Positions 1 through 8,463 of a stretch of 64,000 bases of DNA are shown here, piece after piece. Under the pieces are notes generated by a model, which was not told the origin of the DNA, did no database searches, and saw nothing but the letters and a program-made list of their open reading frames with translations. This DNA is from Kocuria rosea subsp. polaris. GTDB lineage: Bacteria; Actinomycetota; Actinomycetes; Actinomycetales; Micrococcaceae. The position numbers and the translations under genes were made by a program. The stretch lies in the NCBI RefSeq assembly GCF_001483755.1, contig NZ_LQBK01000040.1:120628-184627 (forward strand), written 5' to 3'. The stretch's first letter is position 1. Every line of letters begins with the position of its first letter.

Positions 1-1172
1 TCCGTCCCGTGGACGGTCGACGGTCCGCCGATGCCCGCCCGCAGGCCCGAGGCCTCCACGGCGGCACGGACCTCGGCCAGCCGCTCGGGGAGGTCCTCCA
101 GCAGCAGCGCGGCCGTCTGCTCGCCGGAGGGCCCGGTGGCCGGTGCGCCGACGAGCACGGGCCGCTCGCCCGGGCCGGTGGCCGCCTCGAGGCGGCGCAC
201 GCCGTCCCGGAGCGCCTCGGCGCCGCCGCGCAGGCGGGCCACCCGCACCCGGGGCGCCGCCGACCAGGTCGTGTCGTCCGCCACCCCCAGCAGCGCGTCC
301 GCCGACCGCACCTCGCCGTTGAGCAGGAGGGCGAGGGCCCCCGCACGGACCCGGCGGCGGAACAGTGCCTGCTCCGCGGCACGCTCCGCGTGCAGGGAGA
401 GCAGGGCCACGGCGGTGGCGATGACGCCCGTCCGGACGGGGTCCGCCGGACCGGGCAGGACCACCACGAGGTAGCTCTGGGGAACGCCGTCCACCCCGAG
501 GGGGTGGACGACCACCGCGCCCTCCGGGCCGGACTCGCTCAGGGACCCGCGGAGCCCGGCCGGGCGCAGCCGGTCGAGGAGCTCGGGGAGCGTCCGGCCC
601 GAGGGGAGCGCGGGCAGGCCGGGCCCGGAGCGCTCCACGACCCGGGCGTCGGCCGCGCAGACGCCCGCCCATCCGCCGCCGAGCACCGCCACCAGCGTGC
701 GCACCACGCGGGCCGGGCCGTTGCGCCCCACGGCCGCCCGGGTCAGGCTCCGCTGCTCGGAGAGCATCGCCTCGAGCGCGGTGCGGGCCTCGGCCGCGCG
801 CATCTCGGCCGTGGCGCTGATGATGCCCAGGAAGGGAGTGCGCTCCGGCACCCGGAACAGGGTCAGCCCGGCGTCCCGGCACGCGGCGGCGAGCGCGTCC
901 GGCACGTCGGGGTAGGACAGCCGCTCGCCCACGCCTAGCCCCAGCGCCACGACGCCACGGTCCGTGAGCCGACGGACGTACTCCGTCCAGGAGTGCGCCC
1001 GGGCGGAGGTGTGGATGCCGGTCAGCAGGAGGACCTCGCCGCCCTCCAGGTACGGGGTGGGGTCGGCGAGCTCGCTGGTCACCACCCAGCTCACCGGCAG
1101 GTCGGTGGCCGCCCCGACCACGGGCTCCAGTCCGAGTCCGGGCAGGGCGAGCACCTGGGCGACCGTGACCAT
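1..1172 (-). CDS. PucR-family transcriptional regulator, 3' end cut by the window edge
   Basis: Reading the minus strand from an ATG at 1172 gives an open frame (MVTVAQVLALPGLG...) that runs off base 1. The first about 120 residues look like the purine catabolism regulatory protein-like domain that opens PucR regulators, with the stretch SWVVTSELADPTPYL and a GGEVLLTG turn. The middle resembles the family's GGDEF-like region. The C-terminal helix-turn-helix expected of the family would lie outside the window. A GGAGGA ribosome site sits 7-8 nt before the ATG. The APC permease gene lies directly upstream on the same strand, which suggests that this regulator controls uptake or breakdown of a nitrogenous compound. 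The effector cannot be told from sequence. Confidence 0.85.
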   Translation of the reverse strand, partial: MVTVAQVLALPGLGLEPVVGAATDLPVSWVVTSELADPTPYLEGGEVLLLTGIHTSARAHSWTEYVRRLTDRGVVALGLGVGERLSYPDVPDALAAACRDAGLTLFRVPERTPFLGIISATAEMRAAEARTALEAMLSEQRSLTRAAVGRNGPARVVRTLVAVLGGGWAGVCAADARVVERSGPGLPALPSGRTLPELLDRLRPAGLRGSLSESGPEGAVVVHPLGVDGVPQSYLVVVLPGPADPVRTGVIATAVALLSLHAERAAEQALFRRRVRAGALALLLNGEVRSADALLGVADDTTWSAAPRVRVARLRGGAEALRDGVRRLEAATGPGERPVLVGAPATGPSGEQTAALLLEDLPERLAEVRAAVEASGLRAGIGGPSTVHGT

Positions 1173-1193
1173 GGGCAGTCCTCCTCCTCGTCG

Positions 1194-1233
1194 GCGCGCC
1201 GGGGACAGCCTAGGGCAGCCGTCCCCGGCGCGC
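1194..1233 (-). terminator. Strong hairpin between the permease and the PucR gene
   Basis: A perfect 13-bp stem (1194-1206 with 1221-1233) encloses a 14-nt loop just beyond the permease stop codon. There is no T-run, as is usual for high-GC actinobacterial terminators. It would end permease transcripts on the minus strand. Confidence 0.65.
1207..1212 (-). promoter_or_regulatory. -10 box (TAGGCT) for the PucR gene inside the terminator loop
   Basis: On the minus strand the hexamer TAGGCT lies in the loop of the 1194-1233 hairpin. It would start a transcript near 1200, giving a leader of about 28 nt with a good ribosome site. No clear -35 was seen. Confidence 0.4.
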
Positions 1234-1240
1234 GGCGGTC

Positions 1241-2710
1241 TCAGGCCTGCTGCCGGCGGCGCTCGACCTCGGCGACGAGCCGGTGCTCGGCGTCGGGCCC
1301 CGGCCGGATCCCGGTGGGGATGCGCAGCAGGAAGACGAGCCCGAGCAGCCACCACAGCCCGAAGATGGTCCAGGCGGGCGCGCTCAGGAACGCGGGCATG
1401 CCGGGCAGGTACAGGCTGATCAGCGCGAGGCACAGGACCACGGAGAGCACGCCGATCGCCGTGCCGCCGTGGCGGCGGCCGCCGATCCGGAAGGGGCGCT
1501 CCATGCCGGGCTCGCGCCGGCGCAGGATCACGAAGACCACGGAGACCAGGGCGTAGGCGATCACGATGGACGGGGAGCCGGAGTCCACGAGCCAGCCGAG
1601 CATCTCCGCGCCGAAGAACGGCGCCACGAAGGAGACGGCGCCCACGAAGAGCAGGGCGTTGGCCGGGGTGCCGTACTTCGGGTGCAGGCGGCCGAACCAC
1701 CGCGGCACCATCCGGGAGTTGCCGAGCGCCCACAGCAGCCGGGACGCGCCCATGAGCAGGGAGTTCCAGGAGGTGAGGATGCCGGCGAGACCGCCGGCGA
1801 TGAGCAGGTTGGCCACGACCGGGCTGTCGAAGGCGGAGCCCATGGCGTCGGCCACCGCGATGTCCGCGCCGGAGAGGTCCTCGGCGGACATGGACGCGGA
1901 GGTGGTGAGCACGACCATCACGTACCAGGCGGCGGCGAGCAGCACGGAGACGATGATGGTGCCGCCGAGCTTCTTCGGCGGGAGGTGCATCTCCTCGGAG
2001 ACCTGGGGGATGACGTCGAAGCCGACGAACAGGAACGGGACGGTCACGAGCACGAGGAAGAAGCCGGCCGTCCCGGGCGTGAAGAACGGTTCCATGGTGG
2101 CGACGGAGCCCTCGGTGAACGCGCCGAAGAGCATCATGAGGCCCACGATCAGCAGGAAGAGGATCACGAAGATCTGCACCACGGAGGCGTGCTTGACGCC
2201 GCGGATGTTGATCCCGGTGATGAGCACGGCGGTCAGCGCCCCCACCAGCGCCCAGGTCAGGTTCACCTCGAAGCCGGCCACCGTCCACAGCGGGACCTGG
2301 CTCAGGCCCGGGAAGATGTACTGCGCGGTGCGCGGCACCGCGACGGCCTCGAAGGCCACGATGGTGATGTAGCCGCCCGTGATGGCCCAGGAGCCCACGA
2401 ACGCCCAGCGCGCGCCCATGCCGCGCAGCAGATAGTTGTGCTCCCCGCCCGCGTACGGCATGGCGGCGACGAGCTCGCCGTAGACGAGCCCCACGACGGC
2501 CATGATCAGCCCCCCGGTGACCAGGGCCAGCACGGCGCCCATGGTCCCGGCCTCGGCGAGCCACTCGCCGGTGAGGATGACCCAGCCGAAGCCGATCATC
2601 GCGCCGAAGCCGAGCGCGATCGCGTCGAGGCGGCCGAGGACCTTCTTGAAGCCGTGGTCCTCGCGGTCCGGGGCGAGCGGTGTCGCGCCCCGGGGTTCGG
2701 TGGTGCTCAT
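1241..2710 (-). CDS. APC-superfamily amino acid permease
   Basis: A 489-residue integral membrane protein with about 12 hydrophobic segments. Near residue 35 it has the substrate-binding unwound helix typical of amino acid/polyamine/organocation transporters (GFGAMIGFGW), and further on the GGEHNYL and FVGFDVIPQVSEE stretches. It should import or exchange amino acids or amines across the plasma membrane; the substrate is not predictable. The ATG at 2710 was chosen over an upstream in-frame ATG at 3154 because it has an AAGGAA ribosome site and because the longer version would run antisense through the rhodanese gene. The PucR-type gene follows on the same strand after a terminator-like hairpin. 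Confidence 0.9.
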   Translation of the reverse strand: MSTTEPRGATPLAPDREDHGFKKVLGRLDAIALGFGAMIGFGWVILTGEWLAEAGTMGAVLALVTGGLIMAVVGLVYGELVAAMPYAGGEHNYLLRGMGARWAFVGSWAITGGYITIVAFEAVAVPRTAQYIFPGLSQVPLWTVAGFEVNLTWALVGALTAVLITGINIRGVKHASVVQIFVILFLLIVGLMMLFGAFTEGSVATMEPFFTPGTAGFFLVLVTVPFLFVGFDVIPQVSEEMHLPPKKLGGTIIVSVLLAAAWYVMVVLTTSASMSAEDLSGADIAVADAMGSAFDSPVVANLLIAGGLAGILTSWNSLLMGASRLLWALGNSRMVPRWFGRLHPKYGTPANALLFVGAVSFVAPFFGAEMLGWLVDSGSPSIVIAYALVSVVFVILRRREPGMERPFRIGGRRHGGTAIGVLSVVLCLALISLYLPGMPAFLSAPAWTIFGLWWLLGLVFLLRIPTGIRPGPDAEHRLVAEVERRRQQA

Positions 2711-3034
2711 GGGCGTCGTTCCTTCTGTCGAGGGCGCCGGGCAGGGGTGCCCGGCCGGACCTGCCGCGCGGCACTCCCGGCGGCGAGGGCACAATTTATA
2801 CAGGCAATGTTTCGACTCTGTGTGCTCCCTGACAGGAACGGGCCGCCCGCGGCGTCCGCGGCGACCCGTCCCGGCACCGGCGCGCCCCGCTCGCCGCCCG
2901 CCCGGGGCACCACGACCGGGTGCCGGGCCGCCCCGGCCCGGCGGCGCCGGCGCGGTGCGCACTAGGCTGGTGCCGAGAGAACCGCCGGTCGCAGGACGGC
3001 CGCAAGCACACCTGCAAGAGAGAGGACCCGGACG
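2711..3034. promoter_or_regulatory. Divergent promoter region, permease / rhodanese
   Basis: A 324-bp gap without a gene. An AT-rich island at 2791-2815 carries TATAAA on the minus strand (2795-2800), a good -10 for the permease. On the plus strand TAGGCT at 2963-2968 is a likely -10 for the rhodanese-pheA pair, giving a leader of about 60 nt. Nothing else convincing was seen; the middle is plain GC-rich sequence. Confidence 0.45.
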
Positions 3035-3370
3035 ATGGAGAACCTGGACAGCCTGCCCAGCGCCTCGGTGGAGGAGATCCCCGAGGGCGCCCGCATCCTG
3101 GACGTGCGCGAGGACGAGGAGTGGGACGCCGGGCACATCGACGGCGCCCAGCACATCCCGCTCCGGCAGCTCCCGGAGCGCTACGGCGAGGTGCCGGTGG
3201 ACGAGGACGTGTACGTGATCTGCCGCTCGGGCGGCCGCTCGCTGAAGGCGACGGCGTACCTCCAGCAGTACGGCTTCGACCCCGTCAACGTCCTGGGCGG
3301 CATGGGGGCGTGGATGGACGCCGAGAAGCCCATGGTGTCCGAGACGGGCGAGACCCCGACCGTCCGTTGA
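3035..3370 (+). CDS. Single-domain rhodanese-like protein
   Basis: A 111-residue soluble protein made of one rhodanese fold: ILDVREDEEWDAGHIDGA early on, then the active-site loop VICRSGGRS with its cysteine near residue 66, and the closing motif NVLGGMGAW. Such proteins carry a persulfide on the cysteine and pass sulfur to acceptors or cyanide. The ATG at 3035 follows an AGAGAGGA ribosome site. Its stop overlaps the start of pheA (TTGA), so the two are probably translated together, although a direct link between sulfur transfer and phenylalanine synthesis is not known to me. Confidence 0.9.
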   Translation: MENLDSLPSASVEEIPEGARILDVREDEEWDAGHIDGAQHIPLRQLPERYGEVPVDEDVYVICRSGGRSLKATAYLQQYGFDPVNVLGGMGAWMDAEKPMVSETGETPTVR

Positions 3371-4368
3371 GGTACGCCTACCTGGGTCCCGCCGGAACCT
3401 TCACCGAGGCCGCGCTGCTGGGCGTGGAGGGCGCCCGGGACGCGGAGCGCGTCCCCGTGTCCTCCGTGCCCGTCGCCCTCGCGGCCGTCCGCGCCGGCGA
3501 GGTCGACGCGGCCATGGTGCCCATCGAGAACTCCGTGGAGGGCGGGGTGACCGCGACCCTCGACACCGTGGCCACCGGCAGCGAGCTGCGCATCGTCCGG
3601 GAGGCGCTGGTGCCCATCAGCTTCGTCCTGGTGGCCCCGCCCGGCACGGCGCTCGCCGACGTCCGCACCGTCTCCACGCACTCCCATGCCTGGGCGCAGG
3701 TGCGCGGCTGGATGGACGCGCGGCTGCCGGACGTCGACTACGTCCCGGCGTCCTCCACGGCGGCGGCGGCCCTCGCGCTGCTCCCCGGCCGCCCGGGGCG
3801 CGGGGCGCCCGCCCGGGACGCCGGCTTCGACGCCGCCGTCTGCTCGCCCGTGGTCGTCGAGCAGCACCCCGAGCTCGAGGTGCTGGCGGAGGACATCGGG
3901 GACAACCGGGCCGCCGTCACCCGGTTCGTGCTCGTGGCCCGGCCCGGGGCGCCGCTGCCGCCGCGCACGGGCGCGGACCGGACCACGCTCGTCATCCCGC
4001 TGTGGGAGGACCGGGCCGGGGCCCTGATGGAGATCCTCGAGCAGTTCGCGACCCGGGGGGTCAACCTCTCCCGGATCGAGTCCCGCCCCACGGGCAACTT
4101 CCTCGGCGAGTACTTCTTCAGCGTGGACGTGGACGGCCACATCCTCGACGCCCGGGTGGCCGAGGCCCTCGAGGGGCTGCGCCGGGTCTGTCCCAGCACG
4201 CGCTTCCTCGGGTCCTATCCGCGGGCCGACCACAAGGTCGCGACCGTCGCCCGGCAGCACTCCGACGGCGCCTTCCGCGAGGCGGAGGCCTGGGTCGCGG
4301 CCCTGCAGGGGCGCGCGCACCGGGCCCCGGGCGCCCCGTCAGCCCCCTCCGCGCCGGGCTCCGCGTAA
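3367..4368 (+). CDS. pheA: Prephenate dehydratase with ACT domain
   Basis: Converts prephenate to phenylpyruvate, the step that commits chorismate to phenylalanine. The protein (333 residues) opens with YLGPAGTFTE. It carries the catalytic TRF motif (AAVTRFVLVARPG, near residue 185) and ends in an ACT regulatory domain with the ESRP motif (LSRIESRPTGNFLGEYFFSVD) that binds phenylalanine for feedback inhibition. The best start is the TTG at 3367 that overlaps the rhodanese stop in the four bases TTGA, because the homology begins exactly there and no ATG or GTG lies closer upstream. A proline/alanine-rich tail of about 15 residues follows the ACT domain. It is a stand-alone dehydratase, not a chorismate mutase fusion. 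Confidence 0.95.
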   Translation: MRYAYLGPAGTFTEAALLGVEGARDAERVPVSSVPVALAAVRAGEVDAAMVPIENSVEGGVTATLDTVATGSELRIVREALVPISFVLVAPPGTALADVRTVSTHSHAWAQVRGWMDARLPDVDYVPASSTAAAALALLPGRPGRGAPARDAGFDAAVCSPVVVEQHPELEVLAEDIGDNRAAVTRFVLVARPGAPLPPRTGADRTTLVIPLWEDRAGALMEILEQFATRGVNLSRIESRPTGNFLGEYFFSVDVDGHILDARVAEALEGLRRVCPSTRFLGSYPRADHKVATVARQHSDGAFREAEAWVAALQGRAHRAPGAPSAPSAPGSA

Positions 4369-4512
4369 CGGGAGGACGCGCACCGCACCCCCGCTTGTTA
4401 GCAATTGCGAATACATGCACCATGGGGAGTGCGGGCGCGTCCGTGCCCGCGATCTTCAGCCGGTGTCGATCGACCCCCCGGGTCGGGACCGAGCCCGACC
4501 GGAGGTGCCACC

Positions 4513-4836
4513 ATGCCCGTCCCCGCCGCCCGCCGACTCGCCCTCGCCGCGGCCCCCGCCCTCCTGGCCTGCGCGCTCGCCGCGCCGCCCGCGGCGGCCG
4601 CGCCGCCCGGGCCCACCGAGGTGGTCCGCGTCGAGGCGGGCCCCGGTCCCGTCGTCGGCGACCCGACGGCCGCCGACGCGCTCGAGCTCGTGCCGGCCTC
4701 CCGCGTGGTCCCCGAGCCGGGCGCCTCCCTTCCGGACCGCGGCCGGGGCCCGCTCGTGGCCACGGGCCTGGCCGTGCTCGCCCTCGTGGGCGCGTTCGTG
4801 GCGGGCCTGAGCCGCAGGCCCGACCCGGCCGGCTGA
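4513..4836 (+). CDS. Small exported protein with a C-terminal membrane anchor
   Basis: A 107-residue protein of unknown function. It has an N-terminal signal peptide (basic start, hydrophobic core LALAAAPALLACALAAPP), a short extracytoplasmic segment rich in Val, Pro and Ala, and a C-terminal transmembrane helix (VATGLAVLALVGAFVAGL) followed by Arg and Pro. It resembles a minimal sortase-like or surface anchor layout but lacks an LPxTG motif. The ATG at 4513 has a strong GGAGGTG ribosome site. The 144-bp gap after pheA contains an AT-rich patch around 4392-4415 with a GCAATTGC palindrome, which may hold its promoter. No homologue was recognised. Confidence 0.6.
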   Translation: MPVPAARRLALAAAPALLACALAAPPAAAAPPGPTEVVRVEAGPGPVVGDPTAADALELVPASRVVPEPGASLPDRGRGPLVATGLAVLALVGAFVAGLSRRPDPAG

Positions 4837-4860
4837 CCCGCGCCGGCAGCGGCGCGGGCG

Positions 4861-5802
4861 TCAGTCGCCCTGCGTGGGCGGCACCCGCACGGAGAGCGCG
4901 CCCGGGAGGATCTCGGATTCGAACCCGGTGATCACCCCGGTGCCGTCCCCGTCCATCTGGGACTCGATGGGCTCGTGGAACTCCACGCGCACCTTCTTCG
5001 CGGCGAAGAACTCGATCACGGGCAGGTCCCGCCGCTGCCGGAACACGACCTTGGCGGCCATCAGCGCCCACTCGAGCGTGCTGCGCGGGGACATCACCAC
5101 GAGGTCCAGCAGGCCGTCGTTGATCTTCGCCTGCGGGACCAGGATCAGGCCCGCGGTCAGGATCCCGCAGTTGGCCGCCATCACGGAGCGGACCCGGCGG
5201 CTCTGCCACTCGCCCTCGTCGATCCGGAAGCGGGCCCACCGCGGGGGCGCGATCAGGTGCCGGACCCCGGCCTCCCCGTAGGCCGCCCAGCCGACCAGCT
5301 TCTTCAGCTCGTCCCGGGTGTCCGTCATGATCTGGGCGTCGAAGCCGGCCCCGCCCATGACGCAGAACGCGTGGTCCCGCACCGTCCCGTCCTGGAGCTC
5401 CACGCGGAACGAGGCCATGTCGATGGCGCGCTCCGCGCCGAAGAGCGCGATGTCCACGTTGCGGTGCGGATCGCCGAGGTCGGCCCCCAGGTTGCGGGCC
5501 AGCAGGTTGCCGGTGCCCAGTGGGATCAGGCCCAGCGGGGTGTCGTGGCCGATCAGGGCCTCCGCGACGGCCCGGACCGTGCCGTCGCCCCCGGCGGCGA
5601 CGATCAGGTCGGCGTCCTGCTCGAGCGCCCGCCGGGTCATGGCGGCGCCCGGGTCGTCCTCCGCCGTCTCGAAGAACACCGGGTCCGGGAACCCGCCCTT
5701 GCGGCAGCCGATGATGATCGCGTCACGGGCGACGTCCGCGTCGGCCTTGATGGGGTTGATGACGACGGCGACCCGTTTGCGGGCCACTGGGGTGGCGGTC
5801 AC
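4861..5802 (-). CDS. Diacylglycerol kinase family lipid/sphingoid kinase (YegS/DgkB-like)
   Basis: A 313-residue soluble protein with the diacylglycerol kinase catalytic domain: [10 protein letters not shown] at the start, the nucleotide-binding glycine loop [16 protein letters not shown] near residue 90, and [17 protein letters not shown]. These enzymes phosphorylate diacylglycerol or related lipids at the membrane surface, recycling lipid intermediates. The GTG at 5802 has a GGAG ribosome site about 8 nt upstream. It faces away from serS, from which it is divided by about 160 bp. Exact substrate is not predictable. Confidence 0.9.
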   Translation of the reverse strand: MTATPVARKRVAVVINPIKADADVARDAIIIGCRKGGFPDPVFFETAEDDPGAAMTRRALEQDADLIVAAGGDGTVRAVAEALIGHDTPLGLIPLGTGNLLARNLGADLGDPHRNVDIALFGAERAIDMASFRVELQDGTVRDHAFCVMGGAGFDAQIMTDTRDELKKLVGWAAYGEAGVRHLIAPPRWARFRIDEGEWQSRRVRSVMAANCGILTAGLILVPQAKINDGLLDLVVMSPRSTLEWALMAAKVVFRQRRDLPVIEFFAAKKVRVEFHEPIESQMDGDGTGVITGFESEILPGALSVRVPPTQGD

Positions 5803-5951
5803 GGAAGGACTCCTCGGTTCTGCGGCGCCGGGGGACCGGTGCCGCCGTGCGATGGGGGCGGTGGGCCGTGGCGCGGTGCCGCGGGCCCGGGGCGCCGGGC
5901 GGATCGCGGCGGGCCTCCACCCTAACCCGGTCGCGCCCCGGAGGACTTGGG

Positions 5952-5957
5952 TACCCT
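5952..5957 (+). promoter_or_regulatory. -10 box (TACCCT) of a leaderless serS transcript
   Basis: TACCCT ends exactly 6 nt before the GTG of serS and there is no ribosome site. Transcription would start at or next to the start codon. Confidence 0.55.
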
Positions 5958-5963
5958 GTCAGG

Positions 5964-7268
5964 GTGATCGACATCAACCAGCTCCGTGAGAACCCCGACG
6001 TCTTCCGCGCCTCCCAGCGTGCCCGCGGGGCGGACGTCTCCCTGATCGACCGGATCCTGGAGGCCGACGTCGAGCGCCGCCGGCTGATCACCGAGTACGA
6101 GTCGCTGCGGGCCGAGCAGAACGCCTTCGGCAAGCAGGTGGCCCGCGCCCGGGGCGAGGAGAAGCAGGCCCTGCTCGCCGAGGTGAAGGACCTGGCGGCC
6201 CGGGTCAAGGAGGCGCAGGCGGCGTCGGAGGCCGCCCGGGCCCGGCAGGACGAGCTCGTCGCGGTCGTGGACAACCTCGTCCTCGAGGGCGTCCCCGCCG
6301 GCGGCGAGGACGACTTCGTCCTGCTCCGGACGGTCGGGCAGCCCCGCGACTTCGCCGCCGAGGGGCTCGAGCCGAAGGACCACCTCGAGATCGGCGAGCT
6401 CGTGGACGGCATCGACATGGAGCGGGGGTCCAAGGTCTCGGGCGCCCGGTTCTACTTCCTCAAGCGGGACGTCGCCCGGCTCGAGACCGCGCTGCTGCTC
6501 ATGGGCCAGGACCAGGCCGTGGACAACGGGTTCGTCCCCATGACCACCCCGAACCTCGTGCGCCCCGAGATCATGAGCGGCACGGGCTTCGACGTCGCGC
6601 ACTCCGACGAGATCTACCACGTGGGCAAGGACGAGCTCTACCTCGTGGGCACCTCGGAGGTGCCCCTGGCCGGGTTCCACGCCGACGAGATCCTCGACCT
6701 CTCGGAGGGGCCGCTGCGCTACGCCGGCTGGTCCTCCTGCTACCGCCGCGAGGCCGGCTCCGGGGGCAGGGACACGCGGGGCATCATCCGCGTGCACCAG
6801 TTCAACAAGCTCGAGATGTTCGTCTACTGCTCCCCGGAGGACGCGGAGGCCGAGCACGCGCGGATGCTCGCGTGGGAGGAGGAGATGCTCGCCAAGTGCG
6901 AGCTCGCCTACCGCGTGATCGACACCGCCGCCGGGGACCTCGGCACCTCCGCCGCCCGCAAGTTCGACTGCGAGGCGTGGGTGCCCACCCAGGGCAAGTA
7001 CCGGGAGCTGACCTCGACGTCGAACTGCACCACCTACCAGGCGCGGCGGCTCAACATCCGGGAGCGGCTGCCGGAGACCACGGACGCCGCCGGCGCGGTC
7101 CGCAAGGGCGGCACCCGCACCGTGGCCACCCTCAACGGGACGCTGGCCACCACCCGGTGGCTGGCGGCCATCCTCGAGACCCACCAGCAGGTCGACGGCT
7201 CGGTGCGCGTGCCCGAGGCGCTGCGGCCCTACCTGCGCGGCCAGGAGGTCATCCCGGTCCGTCGCTGA
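5964..7268 (+). CDS. serS: Seryl-tRNA synthetase
   Basis: Class II aminoacyl-tRNA synthetase that loads serine on tRNA-Ser. The 434-residue protein begins with [20 protein letters not shown] and a long N-terminal coiled coil (about residues 30-105) that grips the tRNA variable arm. Motif 2 is present as [21 protein letters not shown] and motif 3 as [15 protein letters not shown] near the end; TSEVP and ELTSTSNC are also typical. The GTG at 5964 is preferred: homology starts there, and a -10-like TACCCT lies 6 nt upstream, consistent with a leaderless message. Next to it on the same strand is a HAD phosphatase with its own start signals. Confidence 0.97.
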   Translation: MIDINQLRENPDVFRASQRARGADVSLIDRILEADVERRRLITEYESLRAEQNAFGKQVARARGEEKQALLAEVKDLAARVKEAQAASEAARARQDELVAVVDNLVLEGVPAGGEDDFVLLRTVGQPRDFAAEGLEPKDHLEIGELVDGIDMERGSKVSGARFYFLKRDVARLETALLLMGQDQAVDNGFVPMTTPNLVRPEIMSGTGFDVAHSDEIYHVGKDELYLVGTSEVPLAGFHADEILDLSEGPLRYAGWSSCYRREAGSGGRDTRGIIRVHQFNKLEMFVYCSPEDAEAEHARMLAWEEEMLAKCELAYRVIDTAAGDLGTSAARKFDCEAWVPTQGKYRELTSTSNCTTYQARRLNIRERLPETTDAAGAVRKGGTRTVATLNGTLATTRWLAAILETHQQVDGSVRVPEALRPYLRGQEVIPVRR

Positions 7269-7342
7269 GCCGCCGGACGGCGTTCGGCTCCCGTTCAGCT
7301 CACGTCGAAATCCCGGCCATCCTGTCGGTGTGATGTGGCACC

Positions 7343-8344
7343 ATGTCCCGCATGACAAAAGAAAAGACAGCTGGCACCGAGGACCAGCACGAACTCGTCG
7401 GCATCAACTCCACCGTCCCGCTGAAGGTCGATCACTCGGAGGACCTCAGCGACTCCGCCGGCGGCACCACCGCGCCCGCGCGCTCCGCCGCCGACGTCCG
7501 GATCCCCCTCAAGGTCCAGCCTCCCCGCTCGAACGGGTGGAAGAAGGAGGCCGGCGTCCAGTACCTGGTGGCCCTCGACGTCGACGGGACGCTCGTCGAC
7601 CACGACGGCCACATGTCCCGGCCGGTGCGCGAGGCGGCCCAAGCCGTGCTCGAGGCCGGCCACCACGTGGTCATCTCCACCGGCCGCTCCAAGGGGGCGA
7701 CCCTGCCCGTGGTCGAGCTGATCGGCCAGGAGCGCGGCTACGCCGTGTGCTCCAACGGGGGCATGACGCTCGAGCTGGACCCGGAGCTGCCGGAGTACCA
7801 CCGGGTGCTCGAGTGCGTCTCCTTCGACCCCGGCCAGGCCCTCGAGGCCCTCGAGCAGCGCCTGCCCACCGCGAAGTTCGCCCTCGAGACCGAGGACGGG
7901 TCCTTCTACTCCACGGAGCGCTTCCAGGACGCGTCCTTCGGCATCGAGGCGATCGGCGTGGACCTGCACGAGCTGGCGCGGATGAAGGCCGTGCGCATGG
8001 TGGTGTACAGCACCGAGCACACCCCGGAGGAGTTCGCCCTGGCGATCGACGAGGCCGGGCTGCACGGCGTCACCTACTCGGTCGGCTGGAGCGCCTGGCT
8101 CGACATCGCCGCCAACGGCGTCTCCAAGGCCAGTGCCCTGGAGCAGGTCCGCCGCCGGCTCGGCGTGGACCCGTCCCACACGGTCGCGGTCGGCGACGGC
8201 CGCAACGACATCGAGATGCTCGACTGGGCGGCCCGCGGCGTGGCCATGGGCCAGTCCCCGGACGAGGTCGCGGCCGCGTGCCACGAGGTGACGCACACGG
8301 TCTACGAGGACGGTGTCGCCCGCATCCTGCGCTCGCTGCTCTGA
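7343..8344 (+). CDS. HAD-superfamily Cof-type hydrolase with an N-terminal extension
   Basis: A 333-residue phosphatase of the Cof/YwtE type. Motif I is ALDVDGTLVDHDG (near residue 77), motif II is VISTGRS, and motifs III/IV are in the AVGDGRNDIEML segment near residue 280. These enzymes remove phosphate from small sugar or nucleotide phosphates. About 70 residues before motif I have no catalytic role that I can see; they are acidic, Thr/Ser rich and contain two similar PLKV stretches (STVPLKVDHSED and VRIPLKVQPPRS). The start may be ATG 7343 or ATG 7352; neither has a ribosome site. TGATGT 6 nt before 7343 weakly favours the first. Confidence 0.88.
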   Translation: MSRMTKEKTAGTEDQHELVGINSTVPLKVDHSEDLSDSAGGTTAPARSAADVRIPLKVQPPRSNGWKKEAGVQYLVALDVDGTLVDHDGHMSRPVREAAQAVLEAGHHVVISTGRSKGATLPVVELIGQERGYAVCSNGGMTLELDPELPEYHRVLECVSFDPGQALEALEQRLPTAKFALETEDGSFYSTERFQDASFGIEAIGVDLHELARMKAVRMVVYSTEHTPEEFALAIDEAGLHGVTYSVGWSAWLDIAANGVSKASALEQVRRRLGVDPSHTVAVGDGRNDIEMLDWAARGVAMGQSPDEVAAACHEVTHTVYEDGVARILRSLL

Positions 8345-8374
8345 GGCCGCACGGCCGTCGCACACGCCCCTTCC

Positions 8375-8390
8375 TGTGATCTGGATCACA
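8375..8390. promoter_or_regulatory. CRP/GlxR-type operator upstream of the osmoprotectant ABC operon
   Basis: TGTGATCTGGATCACA is a 16-bp palindrome matching TGTGA-N6-TCACA at all ten fixed positions. A -10 candidate TAGGGT lies at 8409-8414, putting the operator centre about 38-39 bp before the predicted start, over the -35 region. This suits activation by a cAMP-binding CRP-family protein, although repression is also possible. Confidence 0.65.
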
Positions 8391-8463
8391 TCCATGCGGA
8401 TGGAATGATAGGGTCTCGGCAGACCGGGTGACGACGTCATCGACGACGACCGAGAGGTGAGCC

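Noticed and set aside
9-938. Long plus-strand reading frames at the left edge
   Set aside because: They are shadows of the minus-strand PucR gene; their composition is Arg/Gly/Pro-rich without domains, while the minus strand gives a recognisable protein.
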